DNA of 64,000 nt from JAJDZL01 sp965221175 (lineage in GTDB: Bacteria > Pseudomonadota > Gammaproteobacteria > Arenicellales > JAJDZL01), in assembly GCA_965221175.1 (NCBI GenBank), contig OZ244867.1, positions 1,984,001 to 2,048,000 on the forward strand. Direction: 5' to 3'. The position numbers and the translations under genes are program-made. The notes under the pieces were generated by a model. It did not search any database. It was not told the origin of the DNA and worked only from the letters and a program-made list of their open reading frames with translations. Shown here piece after piece: positions 19,006 through 27,757 of this stretch. How positions within the stretch are numbered: the stretch's first letter is position 1; each line of letters begins with the position of its first letter.

Positions 19006-19491
19006 TTACGAAAATGCTACGTGCTGAGTCTGAGGCTGATTCCGATCTCCACAGAGAATTGACTGGCGCTTGGCTACCTCGCGCACACGAGATGTCTGAA
19101 CGATATTGCCGAGCATGAGTTCGTCCAGGAAAAACATCATCTTGTTACTCAATTCAGTCCAAAGTTCATGGGTCAGACAAACTTCACCATCCTGGCAATC
19201 CTCCCTGCCGTGGCAACGTGTCAATTCGACAGTTTCATCAACGGCGTTGATTATCTCGAATATTGAAATTTCCTCAGCGGGCCGTGCCAGTTTATAACCT
19301 CCGCCGGGGCCGCGTACTCCTCGCACTAGATGCTTGGCCTTTAGTTTTGCAAACAAATGCTCAAGGTAAGCAATCGAGATTTCCTGATGGTCTGCGATGC
19401 TCTTCAAAGTCACCGGTTTATTGATGGATTCCTGCAGTGCCAGGTCCATCATTGCCGTAACCGCATAACGACCTCTGGTTGTCAATTTCAT
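19006..19491 (-). CDS. Rrf2/IscR-type Fe-S-sensing repressor of the suf operon
   Basis: 161 residues. It has a winged-helix Rrf2 domain (about 1-80, MKLTTRGRYAVTAMMDLAL, GVRGPGGGYKLAR). The three cluster cysteines are spaced as in IscR: CHGREDCQDGEVC, followed by a histidine. IscR represses its own operon when it carries a [2Fe-2S] cluster. Its position as first gene of the suf operon and the palindrome over its promoter (19511-19543) support autoregulation. It may be called iscR or sufR in different annotations. Confidence 0.92.
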   Translation of the reverse strand: MKLTTRGRYAVTAMMDLALQESINKPVTLKSIADHQEISIAYLEHLFAKLKAKHLVRGVRGPGGGYKLARPAEEISIFEIINAVDETVELTRCHGREDCQDGEVCLTHELWTELSNKMMFFLDELMLGNIVQTSRVREVAKRQSILCGDRNQPQTQHVAFS

Positions 19492-19510
19492 TGTTCTGTG
19501 TCCGAATGGG

Positions 19511-19543
19511 AATAATAACCAAGTATAATACTAGGTTATTATT
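19511..19543 (-). promoter_or_regulatory. Palindromic operator over the suf promoter
   Basis: A 33-base near-perfect inverted repeat: AATAATAACC at 19511-19520 mirrors GGTTATTATT at 19534-19543, with only one mismatched pair near the arms plus the centre. It covers the -10 element and most of the spacer of the suf promoter. The likely ligand is the Rrf2/IscR-type repressor encoded 20 bases downstream. Confidence 0.8.
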
Positions 19544-19553
19544 CTGGTGTCAA
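19525..19553 (-). promoter_or_regulatory. Sigma70-type promoter of the suf operon
   Basis: On the minus strand, TTGACA (19553-19548), a 17-base spacer and TATTAT (19530-19525). These are an exact -35 and a near-consensus -10 with optimal spacing. The start codon of the regulator is at 19491. Confidence 0.85.
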
Positions 19554-19642
19554 CAACACACGCAGTTCAACAAGCAAAGAAAAGCATGAAAATAGTTCAT
19601 GCTTGTGTATAGAAAATTTGACTTGTACAACGAATATCAGTC

Positions 19643-21988
19643 ATGGACAAAGTTTTGAACCCTACTGAACTAAATGAGATTCGAGATCCTGTTTGCGGGA
19701 TGTTGGTTGAGCCAGACACGTCTCCCCACAACTGCGAATTTGAAGGTCGGTCTTACTGGTTCTGCTGCAATGGGTGTCTTGCAAAGTTTCAGTCTGACCC
19801 GCAGAAATACCAGAATCCACCAAAAGATAGTAGCGAGCTTCACGACAAATACTCTTCTCTAGACTCCCCATCGGATGTGCGGTTTACCTGTCCGATGCAC
19901 CCGGAAGTTGTGCAGATGGGTCCGGGAGATTGTCCTAGTTGCGGGATGTCGCTGGAACCCATGGATATTCCAGCGATTGACGAAGGACCGAATCTGGAAC
20001 TGATTGATTTTATGCGAAGATTCTGGATTGGCGTGACGTTAGGCGTGCCTGTTCTGATTCTTGCTATGAGTCCTCATTTGGGAATTCCTCTGCACAGTGT
20101 CGTTCCGCTCAAAGCATCGCTTTGGATTCAGATGTTGCTTTCAACTCCGATCGTCTGCTGGTGCGGCTGGCCTTTCCTGAAGCGAGGATGGGCTTCCGTA
20201 CGAAATCGAGCTTTGAACATGTTTACCTTGATCGCACTCGGCACTTCGGTCGCTTACCTGTCCAGTGTTGGATTCGTTCTTTTTCCTGAGCTGTTTGCAC
20301 CCGTATTCGGTGATGCAGGTTTGGAATTAGGGGTTTATTTTGAAGTCTCTTCCGCCATCATTGTGCTAGTGCTTCTCGGTCAGATTATGGAATTAAAAGG
20401 CCGTGAAAGAACCGGAAATGCAATCAAATCGCTACTGAGCCTGATGCCTCCAACGGCTTTCAGACTGAAAGATAGTGGTGAACTGGAAGAAGTTGAACTC
20501 GCCTCTATCGCAACTGATGACTTGCTGCAGGTGCGCCCAGGCGACAGTATCCCGCTGGATGGGGTCATTGATAAAGGATCATCCAGTGTTGACGAATCCT
20601 TACTGACTGGAGAACCTGTTCCGGTTGAAAAACAAGCCGGTGATTCAGTCAAGGCTGGAACCATTAACGGAACCGGCTCTTTCGTGATGCGGGTCGAACG
20701 ACAACAATCTGAAACTGTCTTGTCGCAGATCATCGACATGGTAGCCAAAGCCCAGCGTAGCCGAGCTCCCATTCAAAGACTGGCGGATCTGGTAGCTGGA
20801 TGGTTCGTACCGGTCGTTGTTGGAGTTTCGGTGCTGACTTTTGTCATATGGAGTCTGGTTGGCCCAAATCCAGCAGCGACATTCGCTCTTGTCGCATTCG
20901 TATCAGTACTTATTATTGCCTGTCCTTGCGCACTCGGGCTTGCAACACCGATGTCGGTCATGGTCGCGGTAGGACGGTCCGCTCTAGGGGGTGTTCTGAT
21001 AAAAGATGCCGAAGCATTGGAGACTCTGGCAAAAATCAAAACGCTGGTGATCGACAAAACCGGAACTCTCACACTTGGAAAGCCTGAACTGATCGATATC
21101 AGGATAAAAAATCGATCACCTAAACAAGCGCTTGCCTACGCCGCAGCAGTTTCTAGAGCTAGTGAACATCCACTCTCTTCGGCTATCGTGACCGGTGCAG
21201 AACTCGCAGGCGCAAAAGTCCTTTTATCTGAGGATTTTCAAGCGGTTCCCGGAATGGGAGTCACAAGCAATGTCGACGGTAAACAGGTGGCAATTGGTAG
21301 TGCGAGATTTCTTGAATCGCTCGGCATAGAAGACTGCGACTCCTTCCTTGCTACCGACAATCAAATCGCCGTTGAAAGCACAATCGTCTTTCTTGCGATT
21401 GACAATCAACTTGAAGGATTGATTGAAATCTCCGATCCGATCAAGGAGACCAGTGCCGCTTCCATTCAAGCACTTCAATCACAAGGAATTCGCGTAATCA
21501 TGGCAACTGGAGATCAACCTATCACTGCCAATGCCATAGCAGCCAAATGCGGTATTGAATCAGTGCACGCTGCCGCCCTGCCTCAGGACAAATTGGAAAT
21601 TATGAAAAATCTCCAGAAACAAGGATTTCCGGTTGCAATGGCCGGAGACGGAATCAATGATGCTCCGGCGCTGGCTCAATCCGATGTCGGAATCGCCATG
21701 GGAAGCGGAGCCGATGTCGCACTGGAATGTGCTGACATAACCATACTGAGTGGTGACCTGCAGGGAATCGTTCGTGCCAGATTATTGGCAGAAGCGACCA
21801 TGAGGAATATTCGTCAAAATCTGTTCTTCGCTTTCGTCTACAACATGATCGGAGTTCCAATCGCAGCCGGTGTGCTGTATCCGTTCTTCGGTGTGCTTCT
21901 GTCACCGATATTTGCGGCAGCTGCAATGAGCCTGTCTTCCGTTTCAGTTATCGGCAATGCATTGCGGTTGCGGCACGTCAAACTCTAA
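19643..21988 (+). CDS. Heavy-metal (copper-type) P1B ATPase with YHS and metal-binding N-terminal domains
   Basis: 781 residues. A YHS domain comes first (about 15-58, RDPVCGMLV then YWFCCNGC), then a second cysteine-rich module (FTCPMHPEV and CPSCGM, about 76-105). The P1B ATPase core has a CPC membrane motif (IIACPCALG), the phosphorylated aspartate in DKTGTLT, the SEHPLS motif and GDGINDAPALAQSD. The CPC motif and domain order match copper-exporting CopA/CopB-like pumps; the ion cannot be proved. There is no classical N-terminal HMA domain. It is divergent from suf, with its own upstream region of about 90 bases. Confidence 0.9.
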   Translation: MDKVLNPTELNEIRDPVCGMLVEPDTSPHNCEFEGRSYWFCCNGCLAKFQSDPQKYQNPPKDSSELHDKYSSLDSPSDVRFTCPMHPEVVQMGPGDCPSCGMSLEPMDIPAIDEGPNLELIDFMRRFWIGVTLGVPVLILAMSPHLGIPLHSVVPLKASLWIQMLLSTPIVCWCGWPFLKRGWASVRNRALNMFTLIALGTSVAYLSSVGFVLFPELFAPVFGDAGLELGVYFEVSSAIIVLVLLGQIMELKGRERTGNAIKSLLSLMPPTAFRLKDSGELEEVELASIATDDLLQVRPGDSIPLDGVIDKGSSSVDESLLTGEPVPVEKQAGDSVKAGTINGTGSFVMRVERQQSETVLSQIIDMVAKAQRSRAPIQRLADLVAGWFVPVVVGVSVLTFVIWSLVGPNPAATFALVAFVSVLIIACPCALGLATPMSVMVAVGRSALGGVLIKDAEALETLAKIKTLVIDKTGTLTLGKPELIDIRIKNRSPKQALAYAAAVSRASEHPLSSAIVTGAELAGAKVLLSEDFQAVPGMGVTSNVDGKQVAIGSARFLESLGIEDCDSFLATDNQIAVESTIVFLAIDNQLEGLIEISDPIKETSAASIQALQSQGIRVIMATGDQPITANAIAAKCGIESVHAAALPQDKLEIMKNLQKQGFPVAMAGDGINDAPALAQSDVGIAMGSGADVALECADITILSGDLQGIVRARLLAEATMRNIRQNLFFAFVYNMIGVPIAAGVLYPFFGVLLSPIFAAAAMSLSSVSVIGNALRLRHVKL

Positions 21989-22016
21989 ATTCCAAAATTA
22001 GCACAGATAATTCGGA

Positions 22017-23645
22017 TCAGCTCTTCTTACGTGGCCAAGCAATATTCAAACAGACGGCGGTAGCCACGCCCAGCAAGAGTGTAAGAAATCCAAATCCGTC
22101 GCTGTTCCAGTCTAGAATAGCAGCGATGAGTGTTGCACTACCTAGCAATGCAAAAAAGAACCCCCTGTATCTCGCATCCGGTCCGCGCGATGAACGCTCG
22201 CTGCCGATGCCTTGTTCGCGCATCTGATTTTCCTGCATATTTGAGAGCACGCTGTGCACCAATCGAGGAATTTCGGGAGCAACCGATATCCAGTGCGGTG
22301 ATTCCATCTTGATGTTCTCATTCAGTCTACCGACGCTAAATCGCTGTCTTGCCCAGTTTTCAAGTACCGGGCTCACAGTTTTCGATATGTCAAGTTCTGG
22401 ATCAAGCATTCTCGTCAGACCTTCCAGATTCAGATAGGTTTTCTGAAACAGGAGCAACTGCGGCTGAATGTTGATGCCAAATTCACGAGTCATGCGAAAC
22501 ATTCTCCCCATCAGCCTGCCGAATGAAATTTCTCCAACTGGCTGATTGACGTATTGCTCACACAACGTTCGGATGCTGACTTCAAAGCGCTGCAGTGAAA
22601 TGTCGTGCGGCGCCCAGCCGGCGCGGATGTGTGCATTAACAGCAGCCTGGTAATCCCGACGCAAAATCGCCATGATGTTTTCTGCAAGATACTGTCGATC
22701 AACATCCGTCAAATTCCCCATGATGCCGAAATCAACGATCCTAAGCTGCCCGGATTCTGATACAAACAGATTGCCAGGATGAAGGTCACCATGAAAAAAG
22801 CCGTCATAGAATGCCTGTACAAAAAATGACTTGACTAGATTTTCAGCCAGTTCCGTCAAATCAATTCCGGCAATCTTCATATTTTCAATTTCCCGGATTG
22901 GAATTCCGCCCACCCGCTCAATCACCATCACGTTTGAATGAGTATGGTTCCAGTAAACCTTTGGAACATAAACAAATTCATCTTCTTGAAACCGGGTTCG
23001 AAAACGGTTCGCATTGGCAGCTTCAATCATCAGATCCAGGCTGTTGACCATGGTCTCTCCGTAGGTTTTGACGGCTTCGACTGCATGGTAATTTTTTGCT
23101 TTCGGCCAAAACGTCCTGAACAGCTTCGCCAGTATCAGCATGACTTCAACATCACGGCTGATCTGACTGTTAACATCCGGGCGCAACACTTTAACAACAA
23201 CCTCGTCTCCGTTCTGCAGTACTGCGTGATGTACCTGAGCAACCGAAGCTGAAGCGACGGATATTTCATCGAACTGGCTGAAAATCGATTCAATCGGTGC
23301 ACCCAAAGACTTTTCAATGATTGCTTTTGCCTCTCTGCTGTCAAATGCCGGAACCTGATCCTGCAGCAGGCTAAGTTCTTGAATTATGTCCTCAGGAAAC
23401 AGATCCGGACGAGTCGACATGATCTGACCGAACTTGACAAAAATGGGCCCTAGCTCTTGAAGCGCTTCCCGCAAACGTACTGCAAATGGCTTCCCTTGAT
23501 CATACTCGGACGTGCCAAACAGCAGACTCATCAGGTATTTGGCAAACCGGAATTTAAGATAGGGTTCTAAATCCGCATCCAGTCCATTTTGACGAACAAT
23601 TTTCCCAATCTGCCATAGCCGTTGAAAATGCGTAGGGACTTTCAT
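22017..23645 (-). CDS. ubiB: ABC1-type atypical kinase UbiB, ubiquinone biosynthesis
   Basis: From the ATG at 23645 (MKVPTHFQRL) the protein has about 542 residues, the usual UbiB length. A longer in-frame start at 23717 lies inside ubiJ and is unlikely. Family motifs are visible: KFGQ (the KxGQ helix), SVASASVAQVHHA (alanine-rich loop), HGDLHPGNL (catalytic loop) and DFGIMG. Two hydrophobic segments at the C-terminus anchor it to the inner membrane. UbiB supports the ubiquinone complex, probably as an ATPase. It starts 7 bases after ubiJ. Confidence 0.93.
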   Translation of the reverse strand: MKVPTHFQRLWQIGKIVRQNGLDADLEPYLKFRFAKYLMSLLFGTSEYDQGKPFAVRLREALQELGPIFVKFGQIMSTRPDLFPEDIIQELSLLQDQVPAFDSREAKAIIEKSLGAPIESIFSQFDEISVASASVAQVHHAVLQNGDEVVVKVLRPDVNSQISRDVEVMLILAKLFRTFWPKAKNYHAVEAVKTYGETMVNSLDLMIEAANANRFRTRFQEDEFVYVPKVYWNHTHSNVMVIERVGGIPIREIENMKIAGIDLTELAENLVKSFFVQAFYDGFFHGDLHPGNLFVSESGQLRIVDFGIMGNLTDVDRQYLAENIMAILRRDYQAAVNAHIRAGWAPHDISLQRFEVSIRTLCEQYVNQPVGEISFGRLMGRMFRMTREFGINIQPQLLLFQKTYLNLEGLTRMLDPELDISKTVSPVLENWARQRFSVGRLNENIKMESPHWISVAPEIPRLVHSVLSNMQENQMREQGIGSERSSRGPDARYRGFFFALLGSATLIAAILDWNSDGFGFLTLLLGVATAVCLNIAWPRKKS

Positions 23646-23652
23646 GCAGAAT

Positions 23653-24270
23653 TTACCTTTCCAGACGGTCCGTGCGCTTTGACAGGCGATCCACACTCGC
23701 CTGCAATTCATCGACATTGTCCAAGAACTTCTCTACACGAGAACGAGGAGGAAGAAGATAGGTTTCCTCAGCCAGAACACTCTGAATTTTCTTCGCCAAA
23801 GGAGACTGATTGCCTATCACATTTTGTCGGCCCCATCGCAGTAGGTTGCCAAGCTGCCTTGCTGGAACATCACCCACTCGCTTGGCCGCCTCTTCTTCCC
23901 AATCAAAATCTGTGTTGCTGAAAATTCCATACAATCGCTGTGCCAATTTCATGTCTCCGACAATATCCAAGTTTTCAATCTGTGTCGGATTCATGTTGCC
24001 AGAAGTCAATGCCTTGACGAAATTTACGAGAGTACCACGAACCGTCAAATCTGCATTTCCGTCAATCTCGCTGCCAACCGATACGATGCCGTCCTGTACG
24101 GTCAACACAAAATCATGACGAATATCCGATATCTGTAAGAGAACTGTCTTGTCCTCAAATTCATTCAGCGACTCTTGCAAGCCAGGGTTTGTCTGCACTG
24201 CGCTGTTGATCGCAGCACTCAACGCATCCGAAAATGTGACTCCAATGAAATTTGTGTAAGGATTGGGCAT
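23653..24270 (-). CDS. ubiJ: Ubiquinone biosynthesis accessory factor UbiJ (SCP2 domain)
   Basis: About 205 residues from the ATG at 24270 (MPNPYTNFIGVTF). An SCP2-like lipid-binding domain is followed by a C-terminal coiled coil (VEKFLDNVDELQASVDRL). UbiJ and UbiK form a factor that presents the hydrophobic intermediate to the Ubi enzymes. An upstream ATG at 24324 would overlap ubiE and is less likely. Its place between ubiE and ubiB is the conserved gammaproteobacterial order. Confidence 0.9.
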   Translation of the reverse strand: MPNPYTNFIGVTFSDALSAAINSAVQTNPGLQESLNEFEDKTVLLQISDIRHDFVLTVQDGIVSVGSEIDGNADLTVRGTLVNFVKALTSGNMNPTQIENLDIVGDMKLAQRLYGIFSNTDFDWEEEAAKRVGDVPARQLGNLLRWGRQNVIGNQSPLAKKIQSVLAEETYLLPPRSRVEKFLDNVDELQASVDRLSKRTDRLER

Positions 24271-24286
24271 ATCCAAATTTACTGCC

Positions 24287-25048
24287 TTAGATTTTCCACC
24301 CGACGTGCAGTGCAACAATTCCACCTGTTAGATTGTGATATTCAACCCGTTCAAATCCCGCTTCTGCCATCATGTCTGCAAGTTTCTCCTGATTGGGGTG
24401 TTTTCGAATGGATTCGACCAAATATTGATAGCTTTCACGATCTGAAGTAACAAATTCGCCCAAGCGAGGAATAACATTGTAAGAGTATTGGTCATAGAGT
24501 TTTTCAAGCAGGGGAATGACGGGTTTTGAAAATTCCAGTATCAGCAACCGCCCACCTGAACGCGCAACTCTATACATGGATGACAGCGCCTTGTCAATTC
24601 GAGTTACGTTTCGAAGACCGAACGAAATAATCACGCAATCAAAACTGTGTTCAGCAAATGCGAGATTCTCTGCATCGGTCTGAACGCACTGCAATCGATT
24701 CAGATAGCCTTGGTCAATCATCCGGTCCTGCCCCACTTTCAGCATTGACTCATTGATATCTGTCAGAACGATGCTTCCTTTGGGTCCGAGCTTCTTTGCA
24801 ATCGCCAGACTTAGATCTCCAGTTCCACCCGCAACATCCAGCACGCGACTGTTGTGACGAATTCCGCAATAGGCGACAGCCAGACGCTTCCAGATTCGAT
24901 GAACACCGAACGACATCAAGTCATTCATCAGGTCATATCGGTTGGATACCGAACTGAAAACCTGCTCGACAAGGCTGTCTTTTTCAGACTCGCTTACCTT
25001 GCGAAAACCGAAATTCGTGGATGCATCGCGCTTGTTGTCCAAAGACAT
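24287..25048 (-). CDS. ubiE: Ubiquinone/menaquinone C-methyltransferase UbiE
   Basis: About 253 residues from the ATG at 25048. SAM-binding motif I is VLDVAGGTGDLS, and SFGLRNVT and LILEFSKP are UbiE/COQ5 signatures. It methylates the benzoquinol ring in ubiquinone synthesis. It starts 7 bases after the DUF971 gene and is followed closely by ubiJ and ubiB. Confidence 0.95.
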   Translation of the reverse strand: MSLDNKRDASTNFGFRKVSESEKDSLVEQVFSSVSNRYDLMNDLMSFGVHRIWKRLAVAYCGIRHNSRVLDVAGGTGDLSLAIAKKLGPKGSIVLTDINESMLKVGQDRMIDQGYLNRLQCVQTDAENLAFAEHSFDCVIISFGLRNVTRIDKALSSMYRVARSGGRLLILEFSKPVIPLLEKLYDQYSYNVIPRLGEFVTSDRESYQYLVESIRKHPNQEKLADMMAEAGFERVEYHNLTGGIVALHVGWKI

Positions 25049-25055
25049 GACTCGC

Positions 25056-25427
25056 CTATGGTGCAATTTCCTTGCGCTGATATCCTGCTTCTTTCAACCG
25101 GTCCAGATACGATTGCCAGTATTTTTCTTGGTTGATTCCCAGTTCATACAGCAGGTCCCAAGAATAGATGCCAGTGTCATGTCCATCGTCGAATTTCAGC
25201 ACGACTGCGTAGTTTCCAACAGGTTCAATTGCCCAGATGTTTACTCGTTCCTTGCCATATTGAAGAACCTGCTGGCCCGGCCCATGACCCTGAACTTCCG
25301 CTGATGGCGAGTACACACGCAAAAATTCACATCCCAACTGGAAAGTATTCCCGTTATCAAAACTGATCTCAAGCAGATGGGATTGCTTGTGGAGTTTAAT
25401 TTCGGTAGGCCTAGTCTTGCGTTCCAC
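25056..25427 (-). CDS. DUF971 (GBBH-like N-terminal domain) protein
   Basis: 123 residues. It matches the small DUF971 family related to the N-terminal domain of gamma-butyrobetaine hydroxylase: LLEISFDNGNTFQLGCEFLR, then GNYAVVLKFDDGHDTGIYSW. The molecular role is not established. The gene commonly precedes ubiE in gammaproteobacteria, as here, with a 7-base gap. Confidence 0.88.
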   Translation of the reverse strand: MERKTRPTEIKLHKQSHLLEISFDNGNTFQLGCEFLRVYSPSAEVQGHGPGQQVLQYGKERVNIWAIEPVGNYAVVLKFDDGHDTGIYSWDLLYELGINQEKYWQSYLDRLKEAGYQRKEIAP

Positions 25428-25454
25428 GGTAAAACCCGTCCTATAAGCCCTGCT

Positions 25455-26450
25455 TCACTGCAGCCATTCGGCAATTCGTTCCGAAAAATAACTGAGCACA
25501 CCATCTGCACCAGCTCTTTTGAAACTCATGAGCGATTCCAGTATCACCGTTTTTTCATCAAGCCAGCCATTCTGTATTGCAGCCATCAGCATCGAATACT
25601 CGCCGCTCACCTGATATACAAAAGTCGGCATACCAAATTCTGTTTTCACCCGATGCAACACATCCAGATACGGCATTCCGGGTTTCACCATCACCATGTC
25701 CGCACCTTCGGAAATATCCATCGCCACCTCCCGAATCGCTTCATCGCTGTTCGCAGGGTCCATTTGATAAGTTCGTTTATCTCGTCCCGCCAGTTCCGAA
25801 GCAGAGCCTACTGCGTTTCGAAACGGGCCATAGAATGCGGAAGCATATTTCACCGCGTACGACAAAATCAACACATTGGTAAAACCCTCCGACTCCAGTG
25901 CATCTCGAATTGCACCGACCCGTCCATCCATCATTTCAGAGGGTGCGATGATTTGTACCCCTGCGCGAGCCTGCGACAGCGCCTGTTTGACAATTACCTC
26001 AAGTGTTACGTCGTTTTCGACATATCCTTCGGAATTGGTAATGCCGTCATGCCCGTCAATGGTAAACGGATCCAAAGCAACATCAGCCATGACGCCAATC
26101 TCCGGGACCGCATCTCGAATTGCGGAAATAGCACACTGTACAAGTCCGTCGGGATTGAATGCTTCTTCAGCATTTGCAGATTTCTTCTGCTTGGGAACAA
26201 CCGGAAAGACTGCCATTGCCGGAATTCCGAGATCGTACAGGCGTTTCGCTTTCTCAACCAGTAAATCTATGCTCAGACGTTCAACGCCCGGCATGGAGGA
26301 TACGGGTTCACATTGACGGCTTCCCTCACAGACAAACATCGGCTGAATCAGATCATCAGGCGATAGCGTAGACTCGCGCACCATTCGTCGACTGAATTCA
26401 TAACTGCGCAGACGACGCATGCGAGTCTGTGGAAAATTTGCGTGAGGCAT
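25455..26450 (-). CDS. hemB: Porphobilinogen synthase
   Basis: 331 residues. The active-site lysines lie in the segments MVKPGMPYLDV and (upstream) YGPFRNAV. The metal-binding stretch is DVALDPFTIDGHDG, which lacks the cysteine triad of zinc enzymes, so this is the magnesium-type variant as in Pseudomonas. It condenses two 5-aminolevulinate molecules for haem synthesis. It lies between adk and the ubi block on the same strand. Confidence 0.95.
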   Translation of the reverse strand: MPHANFPQTRMRRLRSYEFSRRMVRESTLSPDDLIQPMFVCEGSRQCEPVSSMPGVERLSIDLLVEKAKRLYDLGIPAMAVFPVVPKQKKSANAEEAFNPDGLVQCAISAIRDAVPEIGVMADVALDPFTIDGHDGITNSEGYVENDVTLEVIVKQALSQARAGVQIIAPSEMMDGRVGAIRDALESEGFTNVLILSYAVKYASAFYGPFRNAVGSASELAGRDKRTYQMDPANSDEAIREVAMDISEGADMVMVKPGMPYLDVLHRVKTEFGMPTFVYQVSGEYSMLMAAIQNGWLDEKTVILESLMSFKRAGADGVLSYFSERIAEWLQ

Positions 26451-26503
26451 ATGCGTTTTACTTCATTTCAGGGAAATCTGCCACGACGAGTGATCGATTC
26501 TTC

Positions 26504-27172
26504 CTATCCGGCATTCAGTTCTATATCAATGACGCGCTTAATTTCTTCTGCGATGCCGGGAACTGAACCTGAAGCGTCCACTGAGCGAAGCAGCCCAGCC
26601 TGCTTGTAATTGTCAAGCAGCGGTTTGGTTTCAGTGTCATACACTGAAAGTCTGTGCTGAATCGATTCTTCGTTATCATCAGCTCGTTGAAACAGTTCAC
26701 CTGCTTCGCCGCAATCATCGCAACTGCCTTCTACCATCGGAGGATTGAAATAAATGTTGTAGATTCTTCCGCAAACTGTGCAAGTTCTACGCCCTGACAA
26801 CCGCTTTACCAATGCCTCGTGTTCAATGGCTAAATGAAGTACAAAATCCAGCGGACTGTCACGAGTTGCGAGAATGACATCCAACTCCTCAGCCTGGTGA
26901 ATGCTTCGAGGAAATCCGTCAAGTAGAAAACCCTTGGATACATCAATTTCGTCCAGGTGATCGTCAATTAATTTCAGTACCAGATGATCGGGAACCAAAC
27001 TGCCTTGCTGCATGATCTCAGAGGCCTGGTTGCCAAGTCTGGTGCCAGATTTGACGGCTTCGCGCAGCAAATCACCGGTGGATATGTGTGCGATGCCATG
27101 TCGATCAACAACAAACTTGGCTTGACTTCCTTTACCCGACCCTGGCGGTCCAAGGAACACAATTCTCATCAT
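26504..27172 (-). CDS. adk: Adenylate kinase with zinc-type LID
   Basis: 222 residues. The P-loop is FLGPPGSGKGSQ and the family signature is FLLDGFPRS. The LID domain has four cysteines (CTVCGRIYN and CDDCG), as in the zinc-bearing long-form enzymes. The ATG at 27172 and an adjacent ATG at 27169 are both possible starts. It interconverts adenine nucleotides. Confidence 0.95.
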   Translation of the reverse strand: MMRIVFLGPPGSGKGSQAKFVVDRHGIAHISTGDLLREAVKSGTRLGNQASEIMQQGSLVPDHLVLKLIDDHLDEIDVSKGFLLDGFPRSIHQAEELDVILATRDSPLDFVLHLAIEHEALVKRLSGRRTCTVCGRIYNIYFNPPMVEGSCDDCGEAGELFQRADDNEESIQHRLSVYDTETKPLLDNYKQAGLLRSVDASGSVPGIAEEIKRVIDIELNAG

Positions 27173-27336
27173 TCTTTAATTTCCTAGACAGGTTCTGCAA
27201 AGGCTACTTTCAAAGTACAAACGCAAAAAACAAAGACAGGGCATTTCAACATGTTGCAATACCAGCATTGTTTTAGCATACAAAACATCAACTTTCATTT
27301 TAATAGCAAATCAAGTTCAACATGTATATTTGATTA

Positions 27337-27726
27337 TTGGTTGCTGCCTTTATAATTTGGTTTGTGCTTGATTACACTGAAAATGAATTGGACTCAATCC
27401 AGCAGGTTTTGAACCATCGCTACAAGGCAGAAATTGAAATATTTCTCGCAGACTGTGAGGTTCAACTTGATAAGGAAAAGGATGAAATCGTAGAACGCCC
27501 TGCGGTTTATTGGAGAGCCATGGACTGCAATTTCGTCGTAGTAAAGGTGGATCAAGACAGGTTTGAAGGGCGTTACTTTTATCAGCCAAGCGAGCATTTC
27601 AGTGACGTACAGCAGGAATATTCAGACGTCGTTAATTGCGTAACTGCGCTTCTAAGGAACCAGGCCGATCAATCCAAAGAAGTGAAAGGAGTCACCTCAG
27701 GCTTGACCGGAGCTGAACTGAACTGA
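27337..27726 (+). CDS. Small acidic hypothetical protein upstream of PPi-phosphofructokinase
   Basis: At most 129 residues, from a TTG at 27337. There is no ATG near the beginning and a stop precedes it, so the start is TTG or the GTG at about 27364. The possible N-terminal hydrophobic stretch depends on the start chosen. The rest is soluble and acidic, with an aromatic patch (RFEGRYFYQPSEHF). I do not recognise the family. It is followed 31 bases later by the phosphofructokinase gene on the same strand. Confidence 0.55.
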   Translation: MVAAFIIWFVLDYTENELDSIQQVLNHRYKAEIEIFLADCEVQLDKEKDEIVERPAVYWRAMDCNFVVVKVDQDRFEGRYFYQPSEHFSDVQQEYSDVVNCVTALLRNQADQSKEVKGVTSGLTGAELN

Positions 27727-27757
27727 CTCCCGTGCACTCTTTCCATTTACATTACTG

